The notes under the pieces: generated by a model
Database searches by the model: none
What the model saw: the letters and a program-made list of their open reading frames with translations, nothing else
Told to the model about the DNA's origin: nothing
Made by a program: the position numbers and the translations under genes
Source of the DNA: JADJLQ01 sp034439915
Lineage (GTDB): Bacteria > Bacteroidota > Bacteroidia > Chitinophagales > Saprospiraceae
Assembly (NCBI GenBank): GCA_034439915.1
Contig: JAWXBI010000108.1
Span: 1-20,129 of the forward strand
Length of the DNA: 20,129 nt
Direction: 5' to 3'
Shown here: positions 6,634-14,736 of the stretch, in pieces
Layout of the letters: each line of letters opens with the position of its first letter
How positions within the stretch are numbered: position 1 is the stretch's first letter

Positions 6634-8187
6634 TCATTCCTCCCTTAACTCTGACTTTTCTGCTTTAACCCTTCCCCTTTTTTTAGAAATCAACCACAAT
6701 CCTATGAACGTAATCAGTCCGTTGTAGATCAATAACTCATAGCCGATTTTAAACTGGCCGAAAACCTGCTGTGATATTTCTTTGATTCCGGCGATGGAAG
6801 CATCTGAAAATTTGAGTTGCTTTTGGTACCATTCGATATTGTTTATAAAATCAATCCCCAATATCAGCAAGGGGGACAATATACATACCCAAAGTACCCA
6901 GGACTCATTTACTTTCCTTTTAGTCAGTATTCCAAAAGCGAATAATCCCAATAAAGGGCCGTAAGTAAAGCCGGCAACCTTTAAAATAACGTCGATAATG
7001 GATTTGTTGTCTATCCATTTGAATGTCATGACCAGCACTAAAAAAACAAGGGCGAATGAAAGGTGCACCCACTGACGGGTTTTCCGTTTGTCGGCTTCGG
7101 TAAGTCCCGGTTGGCGTTGAATGCCCAGTATATCAATACAAAACGAAGACGTCAGGGCAGTCAGGGCGCCATCTGCGCTGGGAAATAAAGCCGAGATAAG
7201 GCCGATGATAAATATGATAGCAGTGACCGAAGGCATATAATTTAATGCAATCGTGGGAAATAAATCATCCGAATGGACCTGTATATTGTTTTTTTGTGCA
7301 AACAGATACAATAAACCTCCCATGAAAAGAAATAAAAAATTAACGATACACAGGATGATACTGAAAGTGAGCATGTTTTTTTGCGAATCCCGGAGGGTGC
7401 GTACACTGATATTTTTTTGCATCATTTCCTGATCCAGGCCGGTCATCGTGATAGCAATAAACATGCCTCCCAGTAAATGTTTCAACCAGTGGGATGGGCT
7501 GTTGGGGTCACTGTTAAATATGCGCGTTAGATTGGCTTGTTTCAATTCTGACATGACTTCGGAATATCCAAGACCAAGGTTGTTCAGCAAATAACCAATA
7601 CAAATCAACAACCCCAGAATCATAAAAGTAGTCTGCAATGTATCGGTAAACACAATTGTTTTTACCCCTCCTTCAATCGTATACAGCAGGATCATCAATA
7701 AAATCACGAAGGTGGTCACCACAAAAGGAATCCCCAGCGGTTGTAAAATGAAAAGGTGCAATACATTAATGACTAAAAACAATCGGGCGGTGGCTCCCAA
7801 AATGCGGGAAATGATAAAAAACAAAGCGCCTGATTTGTAGCTGTTCATGCCAAAACGTTGCTGCAAATATTTATAGATGGAGGTGACTTCCAATTTATAA
7901 TAAAGCGGAAGCAATACATATCCGATCACCAGGTACCCAAATAGATAACCGATCACCACCTGGAAGTATCCAAATCCCGCTCCGCTGACAGTACCCGGAA
8001 CAGATACAAAGGTCACCCCGGATAAAGAAGTTCCGATCATTCCAAAAGCCACCAATACCCAATTGGAATTTTTATTGCCTATAAAGAATGAATCGTTCGT
8101 GGAGTTTTTGGAGGTGTACCAGGCTACACCCAAGAGGACCAAAAAGTAAATAAATACAATAGATAATAGCAGGACTGAAGACATCAT
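6634..8187 (-). CDS. Sodium:solute symporter (SSS family), candidate amino-sugar transporter
   Basis: A 517-residue inner-membrane protein with about 13 hydrophobic segments and the LeuT-type SSS fold. The N-terminal half has FFIGNKNSNW, then GTSLSGVTFVSVPGT and SIYKYLQQRFG, which are family hallmarks around the sodium and substrate site. It should couple Na+ entry to solute uptake. It is divergent from murQ with 108 nt between the starts. In Tannerella forsythia the MurNAc transporter MurT, encoded with a kinase and murQ, is, as I recall, of this family, so uptake of N-acetylmuramic acid or a related sugar is a reasonable inference; SSS proteins also carry many other sugars, amino acids and ions. 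Oddity: the last residues (about 503-509, KRGRVKA) are encoded by a copy of the neighbouring 14-bp repeat, so the tail is probably non-conserved. Confidence 0.88.
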   Translation of the reverse strand: MMSSVLLLSIVFIYFLVLLGVAWYTSKNSTNDSFFIGNKNSNWVLVAFGMIGTSLSGVTFVSVPGTVSGAGFGYFQVVIGYLFGYLVIGYVLLPLYYKLEVTSIYKYLQQRFGMNSYKSGALFFIISRILGATARLFLVINVLHLFILQPLGIPFVVTTFVILLMILLYTIEGGVKTIVFTDTLQTTFMILGLLICIGYLLNNLGLGYSEVMSELKQANLTRIFNSDPNSPSHWLKHLLGGMFIAITMTGLDQEMMQKNISVRTLRDSQKNMLTFSIILCIVNFLFLFMGGLLYLFAQKNNIQVHSDDLFPTIALNYMPSVTAIIFIIGLISALFPSADGALTALTSSFCIDILGIQRQPGLTEADKRKTRQWVHLSFALVFLVLVMTFKWIDNKSIIDVILKVAGFTYGPLLGLFAFGILTKRKVNESWVLWVCILSPLLILGIDFINNIEWYQKQLKFSDASIAGIKEISQQVFGQFKIGYELLIYNGLITFIGLWLISKKRGRVKAEKSELREE

Positions 8188-8249
8188 GGATTTGAAAAAA
8201 TAACAGCTCCTAAGATATTGCTTTTTATCTTTCTCTGATTTTAACTTGG

Positions 8250-8257
8250 TATTTTTG
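8250..8257 (+). promoter_or_regulatory. Likely -7 promoter element of murQ
   Basis: TATTTTTG matches the Bacteroidota -7 consensus TAnnTTTG exactly and lies 38 nt before the murQ ATG, inside the 108-nt divergent region shared with the symporter gene. No TTG is seen at ideal -33 spacing; the nearest is at 8218-8220, somewhat far. Confidence 0.5.
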
Positions 8258-8295
8258 CAGCAATAATTAGCGAATAAGAAAATTTTTTTTTAGAT

Positions 8296-9102
8296 ATGAT
8301 CGAACGCATCACAGAACAACCATCTAACTATCGTCACCTGGAACATATGACCGTGACGGAATTGTTGAACCATATCAATCGGGAAGATAAATCAGTGCCG
8401 CTCGCCGTTGAAAAAACCATCCCACAGATCAGCGCTTTGGTAGAAATCATTGTGGAAAAGATGAAAGCGGGTGGTAGATTGTTTTATATCGGTGCGGGTA
8501 CCAGTGGCCGCCTCGGCATCCTCGATGCATCGGAATGCCCGCCTACCTATGGCGTACCGTTTGACCTGGTGATTGGCCTCATCGCCGGAGGTGACGTGGC
8601 GATCCGGCGGTCCGTAGAGCATGCCGAAGACGACCCTAAACAAGCCTGGCTGGATTTGCTGTCATTCGGAATATCGGATAAGGATGTAGTCATTGGCATT
8701 GCCGCTTCAGGCACGACGCCTTATGTCATTTATGGTTTGGATGACTGCAACCAACATGGAATCGTCACCGGTTGTATTACCTGTAATCCCGGATCCCCAT
8801 TGGAACAAAGGGCCGGTTATCCGGTGGTCGCCGTCGTAGGCCCTGAATTTGTAACGGGGAGTACCCGGATGAAATCGGGGACCGCACAAAAACTGATCCT
8901 CAACATGATCAGCACTTCCGTGATGATCCGACTCGGAAGGGTCAAGGACAATAAAATGGTCGACATGAAAATGACGAATGACAAACTGCGTGATCGGGGT
9001 GCTAATATGATTGTCCAAAAATTAAACGTGAGCTATGAAGAAGCCAGGGAACTGTTAAAGATCTATGGAAGTGTAAGGGAAGTACTCGATGCAAAGGAGT
9101 AA
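8296..9102 (+). CDS. murQ: N-acetylmuramic acid 6-phosphate etherase
   Basis: Cleaves the lactyl ether of MurNAc-6-phosphate to give GlcNAc-6-phosphate and D-lactate, in recovery of cell-wall sugars. The 268 residues form one SIS-type sugar-phosphate isomerase domain. Visible signatures are YIGAGTSGRLGILDASECPPTYG split over residues 64-86, GGDVAIRRSVEHAEDD (98-113), IAASGTTPYV, and GSTRMKSGTAQK. E80 in ASECPP and E111 in HAEDD appear equivalent to the two catalytic glutamates of the E. coli enzyme. The length is near that of other Bacteroidota homologues and shorter than the E. coli enzyme (about 298). It acts in the cytoplasm. The divergent SSS transporter may bring in its substrate precursor; no MurNAc kinase or anmK is in the window. 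The convergent rhomboid gene ends 36 nt downstream. Confidence 0.96.
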   Translation: MIERITEQPSNYRHLEHMTVTELLNHINREDKSVPLAVEKTIPQISALVEIIVEKMKAGGRLFYIGAGTSGRLGILDASECPPTYGVPFDLVIGLIAGGDVAIRRSVEHAEDDPKQAWLDLLSFGISDKDVVIGIAASGTTPYVIYGLDDCNQHGIVTGCITCNPGSPLEQRAGYPVVAVVGPEFVTGSTRMKSGTAQKLILNMISTSVMIRLGRVKDNKMVDMKMTNDKLRDRGANMIVQKLNVSYEEARELLKIYGSVREVLDAKE

Positions 9103-9138
9103 AAAAATCAAAGACGATTGCCGATACTCCAGGGTATT

Positions 9139-9816
9139 TTAAAATTTACTCTTATCTTTTTCCCTTAAAGTTTTTTCAAATACATCGCGGTCAAAATAAT
9201 ATTCCTTTTCCCCTTCGCTTAATGGTTTGGAGGTGTCCAGTTCAAGATCATCCTCTTCTTTAATACTATAACTGCGCATGATATAGGCCACCAAGATCCC
9301 GACCAGGCCTCCGAATAAATGGCTTTCCCAGGAAATGCCCGGTTGATTGGGCAGGATGCCAAACATCATACCACTGTATAATATGGTCACGATCAGCAAT
9401 AAGATGATGGATTTAAGGTCCCGTCGGAATATACCATTCCAGAATATAAAAGCCACCAGTCCATAAATTACCCCGCTGGCGCCTATATGTACCGCAGATC
9501 CGCGGGCAAACAACCATACCGCCAGGCCGCAGAGCAGGTGAATCAAAACATAACTGACCCAGGCGATCTTCCGGTAAAAATAGAATAACATCATGCCCAA
9601 TACCGCCATAGGGGCACTGTTGGAGATCAGGTGGGCCCAGTCACCATGCATAAATGGGGCAGTCAATATCCCCTTGATACTTCCGTTGTACCTTGGAATG
9701 ATCCCCCAATGACTGGTATTAAAAAAAGGCAAAGCCTGGATAAAAAATCCTATCCACATCGCTACCAGAATATATAAGGTATTGCGAATACTATTCCCGA
9801 TCCTGGACATTTTCAT
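9139..9816 (-). CDS. Rhomboid-family intramembrane serine protease
   Basis: A 225-residue inner-membrane protein with about six transmembrane segments. The active-site serine S114 sits in HIGASGVIYG (GxSG motif), the catalytic histidine H166 in WESHLFGGLVG, and the oxyanion-site asparagine N66 in AHLISN, so the catalytic dyad is intact. Rhomboids cut substrates within or near the membrane; the substrate here is unknown. A charged cytoplasmic tail of about 40 residues (from about 186) follows the last helix. It lies downstream of pfkA on the same strand with a 73-nt gap, so it may be read through from that operon or have its own promoter. It is convergent with murQ. Confidence 0.93.
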   Translation of the reverse strand: MKMSRIGNSIRNTLYILVAMWIGFFIQALPFFNTSHWGIIPRYNGSIKGILTAPFMHGDWAHLISNSAPMAVLGMMLFYFYRKIAWVSYVLIHLLCGLAVWLFARGSAVHIGASGVIYGLVAFIFWNGIFRRDLKSIILLLIVTILYSGMMFGILPNQPGISWESHLFGGLVGILVAYIMRSYSIKEEDDLELDTSKPLSEGEKEYYFDRDVFEKTLREKDKSKF

Positions 9817-9889
9817 GGAGTAAATTAAAGATAAATCCGGGCCATATTCAAAATCTGATCGACAAATGATTCATCGTCAACGGCAGAAA

Positions 9890-10858
9890 TCAGGATAGGA
9901 TTTTAACCATATCCATCATGTCGGAACTGATTTCCTGGTTGTGTTTACAAGCCTTACTGAATGGGGTAAATTCAATACGGTCGTGGATCTGTCCAACCAT
10001 AACGCCTTTTTTACCATCTCTCAGGGCTCTTACTGCTTCCATTCCCAGCCTGGAGCCAAGCACCCGGTCAAAACAAGAGGGCCTGCCACCGCGTTGCAGA
10101 TGCCCCAAGACGGTAACCCGCATATCATAGTGTTTAAACTTTTGTTTTACCATGTCAGCTATTTCAAATGCGCCGCCCATTTTTTCACCTTCCGCCACCA
10201 CGACAATACTCGAAGACTTTTTCCGCTTATAATTCTGGGCTAATGTTTTTATCAGTTCATCGATATTAGTTCTCTCTTCCGGGATGAGCACTGCCTCTGC
10301 GCCAGAGGCGATACCACTTCTCAAAGCAATAAATCCTGCATCCCTGCCCATCACTTCCACAAAAAACAATCGGTTGTGTGAATTGGCCGTATCCTTGATA
10401 TTGTCGATGCAGGTCATGGCAGTATTTACAGCGGTATCATATCCCAGGGTAAAATCCGAACCAAACAAATCATTATCAATAGTGCCGGGAACTCCTACAA
10501 TGTTTACCGGAAACTCATCACCGAATACCGAGGCTCCACTAAACGTACCATCACCACCTATGGCCACTAAACCCTCTATCTCAAATTTTTTGAGTTGTTC
10601 AAATGCTTTTTTCCTTCCTATAGTAGTCCTGAATTTTTCGCTCCTTGCCGATTGAAGGATCGTGCCTCCTAACTGCATAATATTGCTGACATCCCGGGAT
10701 TTCATTTTATAAATAGTGCCCCGGATCATACCGGAATATCCGCGCTGAATGCCAAATACTTCCAAATTGTAATACAAGGCAGTTCTCACAACGGCACGGA
10801 TGCAGGCGTTCATTCCCGGTGCATCTCCTCCGGAAGTAAATACTCCGATTCTTTTCAT
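9890..10858 (-). CDS. pfkA: ATP-dependent 6-phosphofructokinase
   Basis: Phosphorylates fructose 6-phosphate to the 1,6-bisphosphate, the committed step of glycolysis. The 322 residues match bacterial PfkA (about 320). Visible motifs: TSGGDAPGMNA at the N-terminus, GGDGT at 101-105, where glycine after the aspartate marks the ATP rather than the pyrophosphate type, PGTIDND (124-130) with D128 as catalytic base, VEVMGRDAGF for substrate binding, and LGHLQRGGRPS near 250. It is cytoplasmic and usually tetrameric with allosteric control. The gene starts 3 nt after the stop of the unknown upstream gene, indicating one operon and probably coupled translation. Confidence 0.97.
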   Translation of the reverse strand: MKRIGVFTSGGDAPGMNACIRAVVRTALYYNLEVFGIQRGYSGMIRGTIYKMKSRDVSNIMQLGGTILQSARSEKFRTTIGRKKAFEQLKKFEIEGLVAIGGDGTFSGASVFGDEFPVNIVGVPGTIDNDLFGSDFTLGYDTAVNTAMTCIDNIKDTANSHNRLFFVEVMGRDAGFIALRSGIASGAEAVLIPEERTNIDELIKTLAQNYKRKKSSSIVVVAEGEKMGGAFEIADMVKQKFKHYDMRVTVLGHLQRGGRPSCFDRVLGSRLGMEAVRALRDGKKGVMVGQIHDRIEFTPFSKACKHNQEISSDMMDMVKILS

Positions 10859-10861
10859 GGT

Positions 10862-11566
10862 TTATAAATATCTTCTGCGTATCAATCTGATGAATTCGAC
10901 GGCTTTTTCTTTTCGGTCGTCATGATCCCATTTATAGTGGATAGCAGGACCGCGACCTAATAGATCCTGAGCTTCCTCGTAGAACTTAAAATTATTCAGG
11001 TCGGTGACAATTTGCTCAAACAATTGTTTTTGTCCCCCGAATAAAGTGTGGATAATTTCCATTCGGTCGTTGATACCAATGGCGCGGTTGATATCTCTCA
11101 ACGGCAAGTCGTGCAATTTATCCGACAGTTCAGAACCTTTTCTGATATCAAACAACTCAAGAATGGAAGCTGGAATAGAATTTAATTTCGAATGGACAGG
11201 ATTATTATCTGCCATCGGAGTTATTTCTTCCTTAGGCGGAACAAAGGCTATCACCAACGGTTCAGGCACTGGAATTTCTATAACCGGAGCTGCAATTTCC
11301 GGTTCGATCTTTACTTCCTGGGGTTCAAATTTGAATTCCAGTATTTTTTGATTGGCTTCCCTCTCCTGCAGTGACTGGGTGATAGACTCTTTGGTTTTTA
11401 TCACCGGCAAAGCAGGGGCGGCGCTTTCCAGGAAAACATCATATAAGTCCCTCAGATAGTTTAATATCAGGTCCCTTTCCAGAGCGCTGAGCTGAGGATG
11501 TGATTCAAGGGTATTGATCATGGCCTGAAGCCTGGCTAAGATTGATTTTGCTTTAATAAGGTCCAT
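10862..11566 (-). CDS. Bacteroidota-type protein of unknown function encoded just upstream of pfkA
   Basis: A 234-residue protein with no signal peptide or membrane segment. It has three parts: an N-terminal helical region (1-55), a Pro/Glu/Val-rich disordered linker (about 60-125), and a helical C-terminal domain (about 130-234). The C-terminal domain contains DLPLRDINRAIGINDRMEI, HTLFGGQKQLFEQIV, LNNFKFYEEAQ and a final RLIRRRYL. I recall hypothetical proteins across Bacteroidota with the same INDR/LFGG/LN.F/RRRF pattern, but no biochemical function. The pfkA start follows 3 nt after its stop, so it is the first gene of that operon. A TAAATTTG element lies 20 nt before its ATG. Whether it affects glycolysis is unknown; the link is only by operon. 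Confidence 0.8.
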   Translation of the reverse strand: MDLIKAKSILARLQAMINTLESHPQLSALERDLILNYLRDLYDVFLESAAPALPVIKTKESITQSLQEREANQKILEFKFEPQEVKIEPEIAAPVIEIPVPEPLVIAFVPPKEEITPMADNNPVHSKLNSIPASILELFDIRKGSELSDKLHDLPLRDINRAIGINDRMEIIHTLFGGQKQLFEQIVTDLNNFKFYEEAQDLLGRGPAIHYKWDHDDRKEKAVEFIRLIRRRYL

Positions 11567-11586
11567 TTGCTACTTGGCTGGAGGTG

Positions 11587-11594
11587 CAAATTTA
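11587..11594 (-). promoter_or_regulatory. Likely -7 promoter element of the unknown gene/pfkA operon
   Basis: On the minus strand TAAATTTG matches TAnnTTTG exactly, 20 nt upstream of the ATG at 11566, which implies a short leader. No clear -33 TTG is visible. Confidence 0.5.
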
Positions 11595-11658
11595 TGGTTT
11601 TTGAATTAAACAGCTCCGAAGTTCGACTGCTCCTCCTGTTTTACCAACAAAATATAAA

Positions 11659-11709
11659 AGCCCCGGTTTTGTAATTTCTAAATACCATTATAAACGGTAA
11701 AACAGGGCT
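11659..11709. repeat. Imperfect inverted repeat in a divergent promoter region
   Basis: AGCCCCGGTTTT (11659-11670) can pair with AAAACAGGGCT (11699-11709) with one mismatch or bulge, and TACC/GGTA can pair inside the loop. Read on the minus strand the stem is followed by a T-rich run (TTTATATTTT), so it could be a terminator or an upstream structure; it lies upstream of both flanking genes, so its role is unclear. Confidence 0.35.
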
Positions 11710-11750
11710 GAATCCCCCGATAAATGGATATGGAATAGATGGTGGAAGGA

Positions 11751-11757
11751 TAATTTG
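11751..11757 (+). promoter_or_regulatory. Possible -7 element of the thymidine kinase gene
   Basis: TAATTTG followed by CAC is one base short of TAnnTTTG but shares the TTTGCA core seen upstream of murQ and the FKBP gene. It is 23 nt before the ATG at 11781. Weak. Confidence 0.3.
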
Positions 11758-11780
11758 CACGACAATAATTCGAGACGGGT

Positions 11781-12413
11781 ATGCCGGTGTCAAAAGTTGA
11801 ACATGTACCTTTACGTCCGATGTTTCTTGAGCCTCATTTTAAAGGCCAGCGCAGTGGCTGGATTGAAGTTATTTGCGGATCGATGTTTTCCGGAAAAACG
11901 GAAGAGCTCATACGCCGGATCAAGAGGGCTAAGATTGCCAATCAAAAGGTGGTTATTTTCAAGCCTTCAACCGATGTGCGGTACGATGAAAAACAAGTGG
12001 TCTCCCATGATCAGAACATCATTGAATCTGTGCCACTTAAGTCTTCCAGGGAAATATTGAAGTATGCTGCTGGAATGGAGGTGATCGGCATCGATGAGGC
12101 CCAGTTTTTTGATCCTGATCTGACGGAGGTATGTCAGCAGATTGCACTGCGGGGAATTCGGGTCATCGCCGCCGGATTGGATATGGATTATCTTGGAAGG
12201 CCTTTTGGCCCTGTACCCCACCTGTTGGCTATAGCAGAATACATCACCAAAGTACATGCCATTTGCCCGCATTGCGGCAATCTCGCTACCCACTCATACC
12301 GATTGACTGAAGAGACCGATACCGTGGTACTAGGCGAAAAAGATAAATATGAACCCCGTTGTCGTACTTGTTATCACATGGGGAATATCTTAAATTTTCA
12401 AAGAGAGCGGTAA
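11781..12413 (+). CDS. tdk: Thymidine kinase (type II)
   Basis: Phosphorylates thymidine to dTMP in the pyrimidine salvage pathway. The 210 residues carry the P-loop GSMFSGKT (33-40), the catalytic glutamate E106 in GIDEAQFF, AGLDMDYLGRPFGP in the nucleoside-binding half, and a zinc-type site with cysteine pairs C162/C165 and C194/C197. These place it in the human-TK1-like family, usually a tetramer, cytoplasmic. The first ATG at 11781 gives about 13 extra residues compared with a start at 11820 (MFLEPHFKG), which agrees with the start I recall for many Bacteroidota homologues; either is possible and no Shine-Dalgarno decides. It is divergent from the unknown gene/pfkA operon and 52 nt before purH, which has its own promoter-like element. 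Confidence 0.95.
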   Translation: MPVSKVEHVPLRPMFLEPHFKGQRSGWIEVICGSMFSGKTEELIRRIKRAKIANQKVVIFKPSTDVRYDEKQVVSHDQNIIESVPLKSSREILKYAAGMEVIGIDEAQFFDPDLTEVCQQIALRGIRVIAAGLDMDYLGRPFGPVPHLLAIAEYITKVHAICPHCGNLATHSYRLTEETDTVVLGEKDKYEPRCRTCYHMGNILNFQRER

Positions 12414-12440
12414 GAATAAGTCCGGGCTTCGACTATTTCC

Positions 12441-12448
12441 TAACTTTG
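12441..12448 (+). promoter_or_regulatory. Likely -7 promoter element of purH
   Basis: TAACTTTG matches TAnnTTTG exactly and is followed by CGGC, 17 nt before the purH ATG. It suggests that purH and the genes after it can be transcribed independently of tdk. Confidence 0.5.
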
Positions 12449-12465
12449 CGGCTCAACCTGAAACG

Positions 12466-13998
12466 ATGTCTAAAATCCGTATTAGATCTGCCCTGGTCTC
12501 CGTATTCCACAAAAACGGTTTAGATGACATCCTTCATTTAATGGCTAAACTGGACATAAATCTTTATTCCACCGGAGGTACGCACCAGTTTATTCAAAGC
12601 CTCGGTTTAGAAGTAGTCAGTGTGGAAGAATTGACGGGCTTTGCCTCCATCCTGGATGGTCGCGTAAAAACACTGCACCCAAAAGTTTTTGGCGGGATTT
12701 TGGCCCGTCGGGATGAAGGTCATCTGGCCCAGTTGGAGGCCCAGGAAATCCCTGAAATCGATCTGGTCATAGTCGATTTGTATCCTTTTGAAAAAACAGT
12801 TCAATCCACCACCAATGAAGCGGAAATTATAGAAAAAATTGATGTCGGTGGAATATCGCTGGTCCGGGCAGCCGCAAAAAATTATAAAGATGTGCTCATC
12901 GTACCTTCTCAATCGGATTATGCCTTTCTGTATCAATTGTTGTTGTCCAAAGAAGGGTATAGTGAGTTAGAAGACCGTCAATACCTGGCATCCCGGGCTT
13001 TCCAGGTCTCTTCACATTACGACACCCAGATTTTTAACTATTTTAACCGGGAAGAAAAAATTAAATCATTCGCCGAGTCAGCACCCCTTGACCGGACCTT
13101 GCGGTACGGTGAAAACCCACACCAATCCGCTGCTTTTTATGGACAATTGGATACGTTGTTAGTTCAATTACAGGGTAAAGAGCTTTCGTTTAACAACCTG
13201 GTGGATGTTGATGCCGCGGTCTGGCTGATGAAGGACATGGATGATTTTGGTACCAGCGTCGCCATCCTTAAACATACCAATGTCTGCGGTATAGCCAGCA
13301 GGGCTACCCTGTTACAAGCCTGGGAAGGTGCACTTGCCGGCGACCCGGTATCCGCCTTCGGAGGGGTGATTATTGCCAACAAGACTGTTGATCAGGCAAC
13401 TGCTTTGGCCATAGACCAATTGTTTTACGAAGTACTTATTGCACCGGATTTTGATCTGGATGCCTTAAAGATTTTACAAAAAAAGAAAAACCGGATAGTA
13501 TTAAAGTTAAAACACTACCCGGATGAAAAATGGACTTATAAAAATTTACTCCAGGGCGTGATCCGGCAGGAAAGGGATAATATCCTGACCACTACAGAAC
13601 ATTTAAAACTGGTAACTACCGACCAGGCCAGTGAACAACAACTCACGGACCTGATTTATGCTAACCGGATCGTCAAACACCTGAAGTCCAACGCCATCAC
13701 CCTGGTGAAGAATAAGCAGTTGATTGGAATGGGATGTGGCCAAACTTCGCGGGTTGATGCTTTACACCAAGCTATCCATAAAGCCAGGCAATTTGGCTTT
13801 GAGGGACAACTTCCCGGCGCATCGTTGGCCTCAGAAGCTTTTTTTCCTTTTGCAGACTGTGTGGAAATCGCACACCAGGAGGGAATACAGGCGGTCATTC
13901 AACCGGGTGGATCGGTAAAAGACCAGGACAGTATAACCTATTGTCTTCAGCACAATATGGTGATGTACCTGACCGGTATCCGGCACTTTAAGCATTAA
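12466..13998 (+). CDS. purH: Bifunctional AICAR formyltransferase/IMP cyclohydrolase
   Basis: Catalyses the last two steps of de novo purine synthesis: formylation of AICAR with 10-formyl-tetrahydrofolate, then ring closure to IMP. The 510 residues contain an N-terminal MGS-like cyclohydrolase domain (about 1-135; motifs YSTGGTHQF, KTLHPKVFGGILARRD, DLVIVDLYPFE) and the C-terminal transformylase. The latter has LRYGENPHQSAAFYG, LSFNNLVDVDAA, the catalytic KHTN (K269-H270), GDPVSAFGG, and the end SEAFFPFADCVEIA to QPGGSVKD. The length is normal. coaX begins 3 nt after the stop, so the two are probably translationally coupled. No other pur genes are nearby. Confidence 0.98.
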   Translation: MSKIRIRSALVSVFHKNGLDDILHLMAKLDINLYSTGGTHQFIQSLGLEVVSVEELTGFASILDGRVKTLHPKVFGGILARRDEGHLAQLEAQEIPEIDLVIVDLYPFEKTVQSTTNEAEIIEKIDVGGISLVRAAAKNYKDVLIVPSQSDYAFLYQLLLSKEGYSELEDRQYLASRAFQVSSHYDTQIFNYFNREEKIKSFAESAPLDRTLRYGENPHQSAAFYGQLDTLLVQLQGKELSFNNLVDVDAAVWLMKDMDDFGTSVAILKHTNVCGIASRATLLQAWEGALAGDPVSAFGGVIIANKTVDQATALAIDQLFYEVLIAPDFDLDALKILQKKKNRIVLKLKHYPDEKWTYKNLLQGVIRQERDNILTTTEHLKLVTTDQASEQQLTDLIYANRIVKHLKSNAITLVKNKQLIGMGCGQTSRVDALHQAIHKARQFGFEGQLPGASLASEAFFPFADCVEIAHQEGIQAVIQPGGSVKDQDSITYCLQHNMVMYLTGIRHFKH

Positions 13999-14001
13999 GA
14001 C

Positions 14002-14736
14002 ATGACATATTGTCTTTGTATTGATATTGGAAATAGTTTGGAAAAATTAGCGGTTTTCAGCCCGAATCGAATGGTCTTCAAACTCAGTAAGCCGGCAATC
14101 ACCCTCAGCCAATATAAATCGGTATTCAAAAAATATCCTATTGGGTTTAGTATATTAAGTCAGGTAAAACCGGTTAAGCTCGGGGTAAAAAATTATTTAA
14201 AAAAACAATCTCAGTACCTCGAAATGTCCCCCGAATTGCGTCTGCCGGTGGTCAACCGATATCATACTCCGTCTACTTTAGGCAAGGACCGGCTCGCAGC
14301 GGTTTCGGGCGCTGTGCGTTTATATCCTGGCAATCCACTTTTAGTCATAGGTATAGGTACTTGTATTACCTATGATTTTGTCCGGGTTGACAGCACTTAT
14401 GTAGGTGGTACGATTTCCCCGGGGTTAGATATGAGATTAAAATCCATGCATCAGTTTACGGCCGGGTTGCCTTTAGTAGAAATCAATTTAAAAGCATCCT
14501 GGACGGGGAAGACTACACGGGATGCGATGCAGTCTGGTGCCTTTTGGGGAATGTTTATGGAATTGGAAGGAATTATTACCCGTTACCGCAAGGACAATAA
14601 GGGTTTACGGGTCGTTCTATCAGGCGGAGGGGCAGATTTTTATAAAAATAAACTCAAAAAACCGATATTTGCGCACCCAAATCTGGTTTTACGTGGGTTA
14701 AAAGAGATTTTATTACTAAATGTATCGAATTCTTAG
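14002..14736 (+). CDS. coaX: Type III pantothenate kinase
   Basis: Phosphorylates pantothenate, the first step of coenzyme A synthesis; this type is insensitive to CoA feedback. The 244 residues show the ASKHA-fold motifs of CoaX: DIGNS (phosphate 1 loop, usually DxGNT), TLGKDRLAAVSGA (equivalent of GxDR), IGIGTCITYDFV (equivalent of the DxGTAxT motif), GGTISPGLDMR, and LSGGGADFY near the C-terminus. Two motifs differ slightly from the consensus (Ser for Thr in the first loop, Ile-Gly for Asp-Ala before GTC), but the overall match is clear. It starts 3 nt after purH and overlaps the next gene by 17 nt. The order coaX, beta-barrel protein, TPR protein is one I recall in other Bacteroidota. Confidence 0.93.
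   Translation: MTYCLCIDIGNSLEKLAVFSPNRMVFKLSKPAITLSQYKSVFKKYPIGFSILSQVKPVKLGVKNYLKKQSQYLEMSPELRLPVVNRYHTPSTLGKDRLAAVSGAVRLYPGNPLLVIGIGTCITYDFVRVDSTYVGGTISPGLDMRLKSMHQFTAGLPLVEINLKASWTGKTTRDAMQSGAFWGMFMELEGIITRYRKDNKGLRVVLSGGGADFYKNKLKKPIFAHPNLVLRGLKEILLLNVSNS

Noticed and set aside
6443..6637. Minus-strand small protein with NSTIQQFN repeats
   Set aside because: It is the translation of the octamer repeat (three units make 8 codons). There is no ribosome site or family signal, and the sequence is fully explained by the microsatellite.
9103..9138. Terminator between murQ and the rhomboid gene
   Set aside because: The 36-nt gap between these convergent genes shows no stem of useful length.
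10284..10655. Plus-strand 123-residue frame within pfkA
   Set aside because: Antisense shadow of pfkA; pfkA motifs are intact and account for the sequence.
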